Position numbers and translations under genes: made by a program
Assembly (NCBI RefSeq): GCF_025231485.1
Contig: NZ_CP104003.1
Coordinates: 496,001-560,000, forward strand
DNA from: Salinirubellus salinus
GTDB lineage: Archaea; Halobacteriota; Halobacteria; Halobacteriales; Haloarculaceae
DNA length: 64,000 nt
Direction: 5' to 3'
Shown here: positions 1 through 6,688 of the stretch, one piece after another
How positions within the stretch are numbered: the first letter of the stretch is position 1
How the letters are laid out: every line of letters begins with the position of its first letter
Notes under the pieces: model-generated
What the model was told of the DNA's origin: nothing
Databases searched by the model: none
Seen by the model: the letters and a program-made list of their open reading frames with translations, nothing else

Positions 1-495
1 GACCATCGCCTCCTGTTCCTAATCGACGAAGCCCACCGGGTCGCCCCGCAGTCGGGGAGCTATCCAGAGGTGATCGGCGGGCTCGCGACGACCGGGCGTG
101 GTGAGCAGAAGTCGGCGGCGTGGGTGTCTCAGCGGCCGGCCTCGGTCGACAAGGACGTGTTCGGGAACTTCGATGCCCGGTTCTTCGGCGGGTTCAAAGA
201 CAAGAACGACCTGAACGCCATCGACGCCATCACCGAGTACCCCAAGGAGGTCCACCAGCCCGGTGGGTCGCGGGTCCCGTCGCTGCCGGAGGAACTCCAC
301 GCCCCGGATGCGGGCGCGGTGAGCGTCCGGAAGTGGTCGAAGGAACTGCCCGACGGGTCGAAGGTGACGACGAACAGCGAGTGGATCTACTCCGACGACG
401 ACGGGGAGCTCGCCCGGCTCCAGTCTGCCGAAGACTGGAACCCGAAGTGCGACCACGTCGGCGCCTCCGGGGTCGGTATCGACGTAGGACTCTGA
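1..495 (+). CDS. Genome-packaging ATPase, C-terminal part (5' end outside window)
   Basis: The visible 164 residues begin just before a Walker B segment (LLFLIDEAHR, residues 4-13) followed by a sensor-like stretch ending in SQRP (residues 48-51), the arrangement of FtsK/HerA-like packaging ATPases of the PRD1-adenovirus lineage. The Walker A loop must lie left of the window. In SH1-like haloviruses this ATPase pumps DNA into preformed membrane-containing capsids and is encoded just upstream of the capsid genes, as here. The gene ends in TGA, one base before the ATG of the next ORF. A VirB4/TraG-type conjugation ATPase is the alternative, but the following capsid-sized genes favour packaging. 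Confidence 0.72.
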   Translation, partial: DHRLLFLIDEAHRVAPQSGSYPEVIGGLATTGRGEQKSAAWVSQRPASVDKDVFGNFDARFFGGFKDKNDLNAIDAITEYPKEVHQPGGSRVPSLPEELHAPDAGAVSVRKWSKELPDGSKVTTNSEWIYSDDDGELARLQSAEDWNPKCDHVGASGVGIDVGL

Positions 496-496
496 G

Positions 497-643
497 ATGA
501 GCGAGACACACGTGACCCTCTACGGCGACGCGGCGAGCGAGTTCGACGACCTGGCCGAGCGCCTCGAGGAGGAACTCGGGATCGAGACGAACGCGGGCGT
601 AGTCCGATACCTCCTCAGACAGGAAGGGCCACGTCATCGGTAG
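497..643 (+). CDS. 48-aa putative ribbon-helix-helix protein
   Basis: A 48-codon ORF starts one base after the ATPase stop. The sequence has one short strand (VTLYGD), then two predicted helices separated by a GI turn, which fits a minimal ribbon-helix-helix (CopG/Arc-like) DNA-binding fold. It is acidic, as expected for a haloarchaeal virus. Its place between the ATPase and the membrane/capsid genes suggests a regulator of the virion operon or an accessory packaging protein; neither role is shown. The fold assignment is my reading of the pattern, not a database match. The following 107 bases (644-750) hold no gene I can support. Confidence 0.5.
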   Translation: MSETHVTLYGDAASEFDDLAERLEEELGIETNAGVVRYLLRQEGPRHR

Positions 644-750
644 CCCGCGGGACCCGCGTGGTCCCCGCGGTCGCCGCGTCTCGCGCCGTCTTCCCAACTC
701 TCAGTTTGTCGGTTCTTCAACCGGAGCGACCCGCTACGACCCGATGTAGC

Positions 751-1038
751 ATGGAGTTTGGAGATGCCTTCGGTAAACTCGCAGACGAACAGTTCCTCAT
801 GGACGCCGGCGCGGCGCTCGGCGGCTACATGAGCGCGAACCTCGCCCAGCAGTACGGTCCCAACGTGGCGATGGGCTACACGGTGCCGCCCGAGGTGTAC
901 GACGCCGGTGTCGTGGTCGGCGCCGAGCTCGCGCTCTCGGGCCGGATGAAGCGCCACGTCCAGGTCGGCGGCGGCGTCGCCCTCGGTGAGGACCTCGCCC
1001 GGCGGACGGGTGTGCTGGCCCGCATCGGAGGTAACTGA
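751..1038 (+). CDS. Small virion membrane protein, VP12-like by position
   Basis: 95 residues with alternating Gly/Ala-rich segments (about residues 18-35 and 48-62) that could lie in or on a membrane, and an RMKRH basic patch near residue 66. It ends two bases before the first capsid gene. In SH1-like viruses a protein of about 10 kDa associated with the internal membrane (VP12) is encoded at exactly this place, between the ATPase and VP7. The identification rests on size, composition and synteny; there is no diagnostic motif. The ATG at 751 is the only start that gives a protein free of overlap with the preceding spacer. Confidence 0.5.
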   Translation: MEFGDAFGKLADEQFLMDAGAALGGYMSANLAQQYGPNVAMGYTVPPEVYDAGVVVGAELALSGRMKRHVQVGGGVALGEDLARRTGVLARIGGN

Positions 1039-1040
1039 GC

Positions 1041-1571
1041 ATGGCGAACGAGACCAACCTCTTCATCAACAACGGTGCGACCGGTGAGGCGGTCGAGAAG
1101 CTCACGAACACCCCCTCGGCTCCGGGCGCGACGCCCATCGTGAAGATCTCTCCCTCGCGAGGGCTGTTCCTCCGTATCGCCAACCAGGTGGCGAAGGGGA
1201 GCAACGTCGGCGTCCCGGTCTACATGGACCTGTACGACTCGAACGGCGACCCGATTCCGCCGAACTCGGCGGTGTTCTTCGCCCTCGAGGTGCAGGGGAT
1301 GGAGCAACCGGTGAAGGTCAGCGCGAAGAAGTCCAACCTCTCGTTCTACGTCGCGAACGACATCACGACCCAGCGCGACGAGGACAACATCGACAACGCG
1401 AAGATCGTCCTCCAGCGCCCGGAGACGTCCGCGACGGACGAGCCGATCCAGGCGATCAACGTCCGGGACATCGACGCGATGTACTTCCAGCTCGAGGCGA
1501 GCGCCGCCGTCGACTGGTCCCAGTCCGAGTGGCAGGTCGACAACCAGGCCGTTCGACAGGGTGAGCGGTAG
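1041..1571 (+). CDS. Candidate small major capsid protein, VP7-like
   Basis: 176 residues, no membrane segment and no signal peptide, with many alternating hydrophobic/polar strands, consistent with a single beta-barrel (jelly-roll) capsid protein. Halopanivirales build their shell from two different single-barrel proteins encoded side by side, the smaller first (SH1 VP7, about 185 residues). This gene ends in TAG and the next begins at the very next base, so the two should be made in fixed ratio. The absence of cysteine fits a capsid protein. The assignment is by size, order and predicted strand content; a structure prediction would settle it. Confidence 0.62.
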   Translation: MANETNLFINNGATGEAVEKLTNTPSAPGATPIVKISPSRGLFLRIANQVAKGSNVGVPVYMDLYDSNGDPIPPNSAVFFALEVQGMEQPVKVSAKKSNLSFYVANDITTQRDEDNIDNAKIVLQRPETSATDEPIQAINVRDIDAMYFQLEASAAVDWSQSEWQVDNQAVRQGER

Positions 1572-2297
1572 ATGTTCAGCAACGGTGTGCGCCGGCGTCT
1601 GAGTGACCTCGGGCGCCGGCGAGACGAACTCAGCCCCGACGACTTCGAGACGGCGGTGAACTCGCAGGGGAAGGACTCGGTCGTCGCGACGCTCCAGGCC
1701 GACGCCGTGCTCGCGCTGATGAGTGGCCGGGCTCACCCGCTGAAGCTCGCCGTGCCGGCCTACGAGTCGTTCACGACCGACGGGACGGCCGACAACACGG
1801 AGACGTTCACCCTCACCCACGACATCGTCGACTCGCCCGACACGCTCGACGCGGTCGTGTGGCTCGACGGGACCTACTACGGTACGCCGGACAGCATCGA
1901 CTACTCGACCGGCGACATCGACGTGACCGACTCGGGGACGAACTCCACTGTTCACGTCTACTACGTCTCGGGGAAGGCCGCCACGCTGAACCTCCGGAAG
2001 GTGGCGGCCGACGGGAACACTCGCGAGGACCTCTTCACGGTGAACCCGGCGCTGGTCCACCAGACGAACCAGGCCGAACAGCCCGAGTTCCTCACGCTCG
2101 ACGAGTCGCAGGCCCAGCCGTTCGTCGCGGCGGACATGAGCCTCGAGGTCGTCGTCAACGCCCCCTACACCGTCCGGTACACGGACCCGGACGGCGACGG
2201 GACCGAGCCGACGAACGCGCTACTGTCCATCCCGGTTCAGCGTGGCGAGGGTGTCATCGACGGGCTCGCCCCCGAGATCAAGGCGCACATGCGGTGA
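1572..2297 (+). CDS. Candidate large major capsid protein, VP4-like
   Basis: 241 residues, starting immediately after the stop of the 176-residue capsid candidate. The N-terminus is basic (several arginines in the first 20 residues), possibly facing the membrane or DNA; the remainder is strand-rich with Asp/Thr-rich turns, compatible with a barrel carrying an inserted tower domain. SH1 VP4 has about 232 residues and follows VP7 in the same order. In that family VP4 and VP7 dimers form the capsomers with one or more towers. No sequence motif proves identity, but paired adjacent genes of these sizes next to a packaging ATPase are distinctive of the order. Confidence 0.63.
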   Translation: MFSNGVRRRLSDLGRRRDELSPDDFETAVNSQGKDSVVATLQADAVLALMSGRAHPLKLAVPAYESFTTDGTADNTETFTLTHDIVDSPDTLDAVVWLDGTYYGTPDSIDYSTGDIDVTDSGTNSTVHVYYVSGKAATLNLRKVAADGNTREDLFTVNPALVHQTNQAEQPEFLTLDESQAQPFVAADMSLEVVVNAPYTVRYTDPDGDGTEPTNALLSIPVQRGEGVIDGLAPEIKAHMR

Positions 2298-2305
2298 GGT
2301 GACCT

Positions 2306-2584
2306 ATGATGACCGCTGAGTACCGTGGACCGTTCGAGATGGTGGGTGCATCATCGGCAGCATCGACCTCAACGCTGGCGTCGTCGATGACGACGACTGC
2401 TACACCAGCACCGACGATGGGCGGACAGCTTGGCACGACTGTCAACGTCGAGTCGGTCCCACAGTCGCCCGTTGACGCGTTCTTCGAGCAGACTAGCTGG
2501 AAACGCGAGGACGTCGAGTTAGTGTTGAATGGCCTCTCGGTCGTTGCAGTGTTGGTCGCGACTTACTGGAAGGTGAGTTCCTGA
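2306..2584 (+). CDS. Small virion membrane protein, VP13-like by position
   Basis: 92 residues: a Thr/Ser/Ala-rich low-complexity N-terminal half (residues 15-40) and one C-terminal hydrophobic helix (about residues 73-88) ending in a short polar tail. A GAGGTGA ribosome-binding sequence lies 5 bases before the ATG at 2306; a second ATG follows directly at 2309. SH1 encodes a similarly small single-helix protein (VP13) right after VP4, so a role anchoring the capsid to the internal membrane is plausible. The stop overlaps the ATG of the next gene (TGATG). The DNA here is noticeably more AT-rich and the protein less acidic than its neighbours. Confidence 0.52.
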   Translation: MMTAEYRGPFEMVGASSAASTSTLASSMTTTATPAPTMGGQLGTTVNVESVPQSPVDAFFEQTSWKREDVELVLNGLSVVAVLVATYWKVSS

Positions 2585-2697
2585 TGTCCGACCGAAAGAC
2601 TACAATTGAGATCGAGATCGAGGACGTCACCGAAGAAGAAGAGCGAACGCTCCGCGAGCGCGCCGGAATGGACGGACAAGGAGGCCACAATGGTTGA
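2584..2697 (+). CDS. 37-aa acidic microprotein in virion operon
   Basis: A 37-codon ORF whose ATG overlaps the preceding stop and whose end overlaps the next start by 8 bases. The product opens with a short charged strand (TIEIEIEDV) followed by a Glu/Arg-rich helix and a glycine-rich tail. It has no cysteines or membrane segment. Translational coupling on both sides argues that it is really made rather than a chance ORF. I do not recognise a family. It is retained because it fills exactly the gap between two supported genes in an otherwise gapless operon. Confidence 0.42.
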   Translation: MSDRKTTIEIEIEDVTEEEERTLRERAGMDGQGGHNG

Positions 2698-3073
2698 CGT
2701 CGTCCCGTCGCCGGAACCAGATGCCCGGCCGTTCAACGAGCCCGCGAGCGTGACGCTTGACCCTGGCCAGAAAGCGACGGTCAGGTTCACACCAGAACAG
2801 CGGGTGACGGAGTTCACGCTTCCAATCCTCGCCATCTCAAAGGCCCGAAACACGCTGTACCAGGCTCGTATCGACGACACGATTCGGTTCGGACCGGCGC
2901 CAGCGCCGCCGACTGACATCGACGATATGGGAGTGACGTTCCTCCCGGCACTCTCGTTCAGTCAGTCGCTGGAGGTGGAGATTACGCGAGTCTCGGCTGC
3001 TGCCGGAACTCAGACGTACTTCATTCAGCCGGTCGGCTGGGAACCTACTGGAGGTGAATCCAATGGCGCTTGA
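2690..3073 (+). CDS. 127-aa putative virion protein
   Basis: A soluble, strand-rich protein of 127 residues with a proline-rich N-terminal stretch (residues 4-20) and a repeated hydrophobic/polar alternation. The start at 2690 is chosen because GGAGG lies five bases upstream. It lacks cysteine, helices are not obvious, and the AT-richer composition matches the neighbouring 92-aa gene. In SH1-like viruses the genes after the capsid pair encode minor structural proteins (VP2, VP5, VP10, VP9), so this is probably one of them. I cannot say which. The 3' end overlaps the next gene by 11 bases. Confidence 0.5.
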   Translation: MVDVVPSPEPDARPFNEPASVTLDPGQKATVRFTPEQRVTEFTLPILAISKARNTLYQARIDDTIRFGPAPAPPTDIDDMGVTFLPALSFSQSLEVEITRVSAAAGTQTYFIQPVGWEPTGGESNGA

Positions 3074-3452
3074 TACTGCCACAGAGGTTGAGCAGCTCAA
3101 ACGCGTTCAGGATTCCGAGGGAACCGTCACGGCTCCAGCAAACGAGGACCTGCAGCAGGCGATACGTGACCGGCTCTCGAATGCTGACGGCATCTTCGCC
3201 GACGCGGTCGACCCGACGACGGACGCGGCGGGCGAGGACCTGCCGAGCAACAGCGTGAAGGACGGCTGTGAGGTGGCCATCGTCGCGGACCCGAATAACG
3301 CCGGCCCGATCTACTTCGGGCCGCAGGGCGGCGTTGTGGTGCCGCTCCCGGCTGGTGGAGCGACCACCCAGCGAGTGAAGGATACGAACAGTATCCGGGT
3401 GCGGGCGTCGCAGGCTGGCGACACCGTTTACGTGGTCGGGGAGGTGGCCTGA
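3063..3452 (+). CDS. 129-aa putative virion protein
   Basis: 129 residues starting at an ATG five bases after a full GGAGGTGA ribosome-binding site, which decides this start over the in-frame ATG at 3054. The first half is helical and acidic with a VEQLKRVQ segment; the second half is strand-rich (about residues 66-129) with glycine/proline turns, ending in VYVVGEVA. There is no membrane segment. An N-terminal coiled or helical part followed by a small beta domain would suit a vertex or spike-base protein. The stop overlaps the ATG of the following spike-like gene. Function is inferred only from position within the virion operon. Confidence 0.5.
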   Translation: MALDTATEVEQLKRVQDSEGTVTAPANEDLQQAIRDRLSNADGIFADAVDPTTDAAGEDLPSNSVKDGCEVAIVADPNNAGPIYFGPQGGVVVPLPAGGATTQRVKDTNSIRVRASQAGDTVYVVGEVA

Positions 3453-3751
3453 TGGCGGGATACGCTGCTGGCGGCCGCGGACCGAGTGGAGTGCGTGGCC
3501 CTGATGGCGGTCTCGGTCGGATGCCCGACCACGAGGGTGACGCCGAACCCACCGCCCCCGCGTTCGCAGCGGTGTGGCTCGACACGTCGGGCGACACGCC
3601 GGTTTTGAAGGTCTACGACGGGCAGGACTGGCACGCCGAACCCACCGAGGCGACGCTCCCGTTCGGGCTCCGGGCTCGGAAGGAGAACCCCGGCCGCGGC
3701 CGTGGTCGAGGTCGCGGCAACGGTCGCGGCGCCGGCAAGGGGGTGAAGTGA
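3452..3751 (+). CDS. 99-aa spike-associated protein with Arg/Gly-rich tail
   Basis: 99 residues that open with MAGYA, the same five residues that open the next gene, followed by a glycine-rich linker and a short domain containing AVWLDTSGD and VYDGQDW (residues 40-60). The next protein has a matching LGDLWFDTD / VFDSTGW pair, so the two share an N-terminal module. This WxDT...VYDGxxW pattern recurs in phage tail-fibre and baseplate proteins. The C-terminus is an alternating Arg-Gly tail (GRGRGRGRGNGRG), unusual in an acidic proteome and possibly DNA- or surface-binding. It probably forms part of the vertex complex with the 306-aa protein. Confidence 0.52.
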   Translation: MAGYAAGGRGPSGVRGPDGGLGRMPDHEGDAEPTAPAFAAVWLDTSGDTPVLKVYDGQDWHAEPTEATLPFGLRARKENPGRGRGRGRGNGRGAGKGVK

Positions 3752-3752
3752 G

Positions 3753-4673
3753 ATGGCGGGCTACGCCTCTCCGGGCGGCGGTGGGTTCGACTACGTCCAG
3801 CCGGGTGAGCCGAACAACCCGCAACTCGGCGATCTCTGGTTCGACACGGACGCCGGGAGCGACGGGAGCGGCGAGGCGAAGGTGTTCGACTCGACCGGCT
3901 GGGTGGTGACGGGCTACGCCTCGCACACTGACCTGATGGACATCGGGGCGGATGACCACCACTCGCCGGTGACGGTGAGCGACCCACTCACGGAGAACGG
4001 CACGCAGGGGCTCGGGCTCTCTATCGGTGATGGGGTGACGCTCTCGGGTGGGGCACTCGTGGCGGCGCTCTCGACCGGCCTCACTATCGACGGTGGCGGG
4101 AACGTTCGAGTGGCGCCGGAGGGCATCACGAACGCACTCATCGCGGCCGACGCGGTCGGATCGAGCCAGATACAGGCGGGTGCTGTCCGCCACGGGACCG
4201 AAGCAGACACGCCGAGCGACGCTCACCACTCTCGATACACGGACGGCGAGGCGAGCAACGCGGCGCCGGTGCAGTCGGTGGACGGGCAGACTGGTGACGT
4301 AGACACCGGGCCGTCGTTCCGGTATGTCACCGGCCAGCGAAGCGCCGACTGGTGGGACGGGAGCGACGGGACGAACGCCTACATCGGGAGCAACGACACC
4401 GTCACCAACGAAGTGACACATCCCTTCTACGGGGCCACCGGTTTCAGACTCGAACTCGACCCATCCTCATCCGTTGACGTGGCCGACTTGGAGGTGTTGG
4501 ACGCTGACGGTAGCATCGTCTACACCTTCGACTCGGCCGAACTGTCCAACGCGGTGGGTGGGTCGACAGAGGTGACGCTTGGCTCTCCGGTGTCGTTCAA
4601 GGGGTTCCGGGCGGGCACGAACAGTTCCACAACGCTATACGTGACTTCACTCGCCCCGAGAGAGCCGCTCTAA
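3753..4673 (+). CDS. 306-aa putative receptor-binding spike protein
   Basis: 306 residues. The N-terminal module (about 1-50) duplicates that of the preceding gene. Residues 55-70 hold a SHTDLMDIGADDHH stretch and residues 152-165 an HHSRYTDGEA stretch, both typical of phage tail-fibre proteins, where such His-rich loops act in trimeric shafts. A glycine/threonine-rich shaft lies between them, and a strand-rich C-terminal domain (about 190-306) would be the host-binding tip. In SH1 the vertex spikes are built from VP3 and VP6, encoded downstream of the capsid genes, so this is a candidate VP3/VP6 counterpart. Rapid divergence of such tips would explain why the C-terminal part is unrecognisable. 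Confidence 0.6.
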   Translation: MAGYASPGGGGFDYVQPGEPNNPQLGDLWFDTDAGSDGSGEAKVFDSTGWVVTGYASHTDLMDIGADDHHSPVTVSDPLTENGTQGLGLSIGDGVTLSGGALVAALSTGLTIDGGGNVRVAPEGITNALIAADAVGSSQIQAGAVRHGTEADTPSDAHHSRYTDGEASNAAPVQSVDGQTGDVDTGPSFRYVTGQRSADWWDGSDGTNAYIGSNDTVTNEVTHPFYGATGFRLELDPSSSVDVADLEVLDADGSIVYTFDSAELSNAVGGSTEVTLGSPVSFKGFRAGTNSSTTLYVTSLAPREPL

Positions 4674-4675
4674 CT

Positions 4676-4697
4676 ACGGCCCGGAGGGGCCGGCAAC
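4676..4697 (+). repeat. Hairpin repeat copy 1 (covarying stem)
   Basis: Directly after the spike gene stop: stem CGGCCC/GGGCCG with loop GGAG, followed by GCAAC. A second copy at 5041-5062 keeps the pairing with a changed base pair (CGGCCT/AGGCCG). Both follow stop codons, which suggests an RNA element such as a processing or termination signal. A 14-codon ORF at 4714-4758 that overlaps the next ATG might be a leader peptide, but support is weak. Confidence 0.6.
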
Positions 4698-4754
4698 CCT
4701 CCGATACCAACCAATGACAGAGAACACGACGCTGGCGGTCAGGAGCCGCTTGGA

Positions 4755-5036
4755 ATGATAGACAAGGAGTTCCCCCACGACACCGAGCCGGACGGGGACG
4801 TGAGCCTGCCGCACCACTTCTGGATAGGGGTGGCGGCGGCGGTGTTCTCGTTCTGGTCGGTGTGGCCGGCCTATCCGGCGGTCGGCGCAGTCGGGACACT
4901 GGTGGGCCTGCTCGTGGCGCTCGACGACGCTGTCGAGCACGCGTTCGGGGTGGCGACACCGATCGACCAGCTGTGGAATCGGTGGCTCCGCGACATGGTC
5001 GTTGGACTCGACGAGCGAATCCGAAGAGGCGAATAA
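4755..5036 (+). CDS. 93-aa membrane protein, possibly holin-like
   Basis: 93 residues with an acidic N-terminus, two closely spaced hydrophobic helices (about residues 23-40 and 42-60) containing paired tryptophans and Gly/Ala-rich faces, and a charged C-terminal helix ending DERIRRGE. Two transmembrane helices, small size and a charged tail are the hallmarks of holins, but also of minor membrane proteins of the SH1 particle. It stands alone between two copies of a repeated hairpin (4676-4697 and 5041-5062), so its expression may be set apart from the rest of the operon. An AGGAG sequence lies about ten bases upstream. Confidence 0.45.
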   Translation: MIDKEFPHDTEPDGDVSLPHHFWIGVAAAVFSFWSVWPAYPAVGAVGTLVGLLVALDDAVEHAFGVATPIDQLWNRWLRDMVVGLDERIRRGE

Positions 5037-5040
5037 AAGT

Positions 5041-5062
5041 ACGGCCTGCCGAGGCCGGCAAC
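5041..5062 (+). repeat. Hairpin repeat copy 2 (covarying stem)
   Basis: Follows the stop codon of the 93-aa gene. Stem CGGCCT/AGGCCG with loop GCCG, then GCAAC, as in the copy at 4676-4697. Relative to that copy one C-G pair has become T-A with both strands altered, which preserves the fold. Confidence 0.6.
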
Positions 5063-5075
5063 TCGGCACTGAACC

Positions 5076-5201
5076 ATGAACAACGGAAAATCCGCGCTCG
5101 GCGGGGTCGGACTGGTGGCGCTGCTGGCCGCCTCGGGCTCTGCCGGCGCAACGACAGAGGCACAGGTCGGCGGCCAGCCCGCCGTGAAGGTGATCGACTG
5201 A
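5076..5201 (+). CDS. 41-aa hydrophobic microprotein
   Basis: A 41-codon ORF beginning 13 bases after the second hairpin copy and ending in a TGATG overlap with the next gene. Residues 8-24 are a Gly/Ala/Leu-rich hydrophobic segment that could be a signal peptide or single membrane helix, followed by a polar tail (TTEAQVGGQPAVKVID). A cleavage site after SAGA would leave a very short peptide, so an integral membrane microprotein is more likely. No family is recognised. Coupling to the following gene is the main support that it is translated. Confidence 0.42.
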   Translation: MNNGKSALGGVGLVALLAASGSAGATTEAQVGGQPAVKVID

Positions 5202-5815
5202 TGGCCCAGCTCAACTGGAATCTAGGCGGTGGTGGGTCATCCTCTTCCGACGACGGAGGCGGGAGTACGAGCTCCGACAGCGGGAGTACGGTCAGCTGGG
5301 ACGACTATGGTGACGGGCTCGCTGACTCGGGCGGGTCGAGCACCGACGCGTACACGGATGACCCGCGAACGAATGCCGACAACTGGGATGGCGATTCGGA
5401 CGACGGTGGAAGCGACGACAGCGTGACGTTCGAAGACCTCGGCTACGGCGAGACCTCTGGTATCGACAATGGGGGTTCGAGCAGCGGGTCGGATAGCGGT
5501 AGCAGTTCGTCATACAGCCAGTACAACGACGCGCGTCAGGACCCGGACAACTGGGACGGTGACCCGTCGACGGGCGACAACGATGGCATCGACGATGAGG
5601 ACGGTGACGTTCAGGAGCAGGCCAGCGCGTGGGACGAGTTGAACGTCTCGGCAAACGAGGGGACAGGCGGAGCGACACAAGACGGGTCCACGCCGGGCGA
5701 GAGCGCCCAGCCGTTCTTCGTCCCCATCGCACCCGATACAGGATCGATGTCGCCGGGACTGCTCGTGGGGGCTGGCCTCCTCGGGGCCCTCCTACTCAGC
5801 GGGGGCGGTGGCTGA
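5201..5815 (+). CDS. 204-aa Gly/Ser/Asp-rich repeat protein with C-terminal membrane anchor
   Basis: A low-complexity acidic protein: residues 8-60 are runs of G, S and D. Two imperfect repeats contain the shared core DNWDGD, near residues 64 and 119. A single hydrophobic helix near the C-terminus (about 182-200: LLVGAGLLGALLL) is followed by a glycine tail. The layout, a long flexible acidic ectodomain anchored at its C-terminus, suits a fibre or linker rooted in the internal membrane of the particle. SH1 VP2 is also a long repetitive fibre protein, but lengths and repeats differ and I do not equate them. Start and stop both overlap neighbouring genes. Confidence 0.48.
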   Translation: MAQLNWNLGGGGSSSSDDGGGSTSSDSGSTVSWDDYGDGLADSGGSSTDAYTDDPRTNADNWDGDSDDGGSDDSVTFEDLGYGETSGIDNGGSSSGSDSGSSSSYSQYNDARQDPDNWDGDPSTGDNDGIDDEDGDVQEQASAWDELNVSANEGTGGATQDGSTPGESAQPFFVPIAPDTGSMSPGLLVGAGLLGALLLSGGGG

Positions 5816-6291
5816 TGGGTATCGCGAGCAGTATCGAGGAAGACCTCGAGGCGAACGGCATCGATCCGGCCGACGCGGGGTACCAGGAGTTCGATGACGG
5901 CGACACCTGGGACGGGTCCAACGACTGGTGGAGCGGGCTCGTCGAGACCGCACAGAACCCCATCGACAGGGCGACAAACCCTTACGACACGGTAGCTGGT
6001 GCCGCCGACGCTGCAGCCCTTGGCTTCGATGAGGGGTTCGGCGGGCTCTACTCCCTCGTAGATGATGAGTCCGGCAACACCGCCGGCTCGGGCCAGTCGG
6101 AGATGTGGACGCCAACGGAGGGGAACGTCGACCAGACGGTCGAGGATTTCCAGAACGCGGCCGAGGCGGCTACGCCGGGGTGGCTCGACTGGACGCTGAA
6201 CAATCAAGAGTTCGTCGTCGGCCTGCTGCTCGTGCTAGCGTTCGCGGCGGCGACGAACGGCACTGTCGACGTCGGCGGGGTGACCGGCTGA
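5815..6291 (+). CDS. 158-aa C-terminally anchored virion protein
   Basis: 158 residues: an acidic soluble region with a GDTWDGSNDWW segment near residue 30 that echoes the DNWDGD repeats of the preceding protein, a helix-rich middle (residues 45-115) and a hydrophobic C-terminal helix (about 133-150) ending in a glycine-rich tail. The same C-terminal topology as the previous gene suggests that the two sit side by side in the virion membrane. The ATG overlaps the previous stop (TGATG). There is no recognisable family and no enzymatic motif. Confidence 0.48.
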   Translation: MGIASSIEEDLEANGIDPADAGYQEFDDGDTWDGSNDWWSGLVETAQNPIDRATNPYDTVAGAADAAALGFDEGFGGLYSLVDDESGNTAGSGQSEMWTPTEGNVDQTVEDFQNAAEAATPGWLDWTLNNQEFVVGLLLVLAFAAATNGTVDVGGVTG

Positions 6292-6293
6292 CG

Positions 6294-6554
6294 ATGGTCC
6301 TCGCGTTTGTCGACGTGGGGTGGCTCGGCTCGCCCGTCGATGTCGGGACGTTCGTCGTCGTGGTGACGATGTTCGTCTACGAGCTCCGACCGCGGACGCG
6401 GAAACTCGCGGCGGCGGTGGTCGCACTCGCGCGTGAACACCTGCGCGTCGACGCGGACCGGCTCCAGGACGAACTCGATGTCGACGAGTCCGAGGTGAAG
6501 GCGGTCCGTGCGACCATCGTTCGCGACGGCCGGGAGGACGGTGGTGGGTCGTGA
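6294..6554 (+). CDS. 86-aa membrane protein with basic/acidic coiled tail
   Basis: One hydrophobic helix at the N-terminus (about residues 3-27, starting LAFVDVGWLG) followed by a basic LRPRTRK stop-transfer patch and a long charged helix (about 38-70) rich in Glu, Asp and Arg with heptad-like spacing. This is an N-in or N-out single-span protein with a cytoplasmic or intravirion coiled helix. It sits two bases after the preceding gene and overlaps the next start by 4 bases (GTGA). A spanin- or scaffold-like role is conceivable; nothing in the sequence decides it. Confidence 0.45.
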   Translation: MVLAFVDVGWLGSPVDVGTFVVVVTMFVYELRPRTRKLAAAVVALAREHLRVDADRLQDELDVDESEVKAVRATIVRDGREDGGGS

Positions 6555-6688
6555 TCGAGTACGGATGGCTGCTCGAGCAGCGGGTACCGTGGTGGGCGTT
6601 CCTGCTCGCCCTGCTCACACGACCGTCGCAGTGGTCGACGACGGTGTGGTCGGTCGTCGAGGACCGGATGGGTGGTCAGAGTGAGTGA
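6551..6688 (+). CDS. 45-aa Trp-rich membrane microprotein
   Basis: A 45-codon ORF with a GTG start overlapping the preceding stop as GTGA. The centre (about residues 12-26, VPWWAFLLALL) is hydrophobic with paired tryptophans, the rest polar, so the product could cross or lie on a membrane. The 3' end overlaps the next ORF by 8 bases. I see no family. Its place within a chain of coupled genes is the evidence that it is real. Confidence 0.4.
   Translation: MIEYGWLLEQRVPWWAFLLALLTRPSQWSTTVWSVVEDRMGGQSE

Noticed and set aside
4714-4758. A 14-codon ORF overlapping the ATG of the 93-aa viral membrane gene
   Set aside because: It could be a leader peptide by its ATGA overlap, but it is too short to judge and has no ribosome-binding site I can support.
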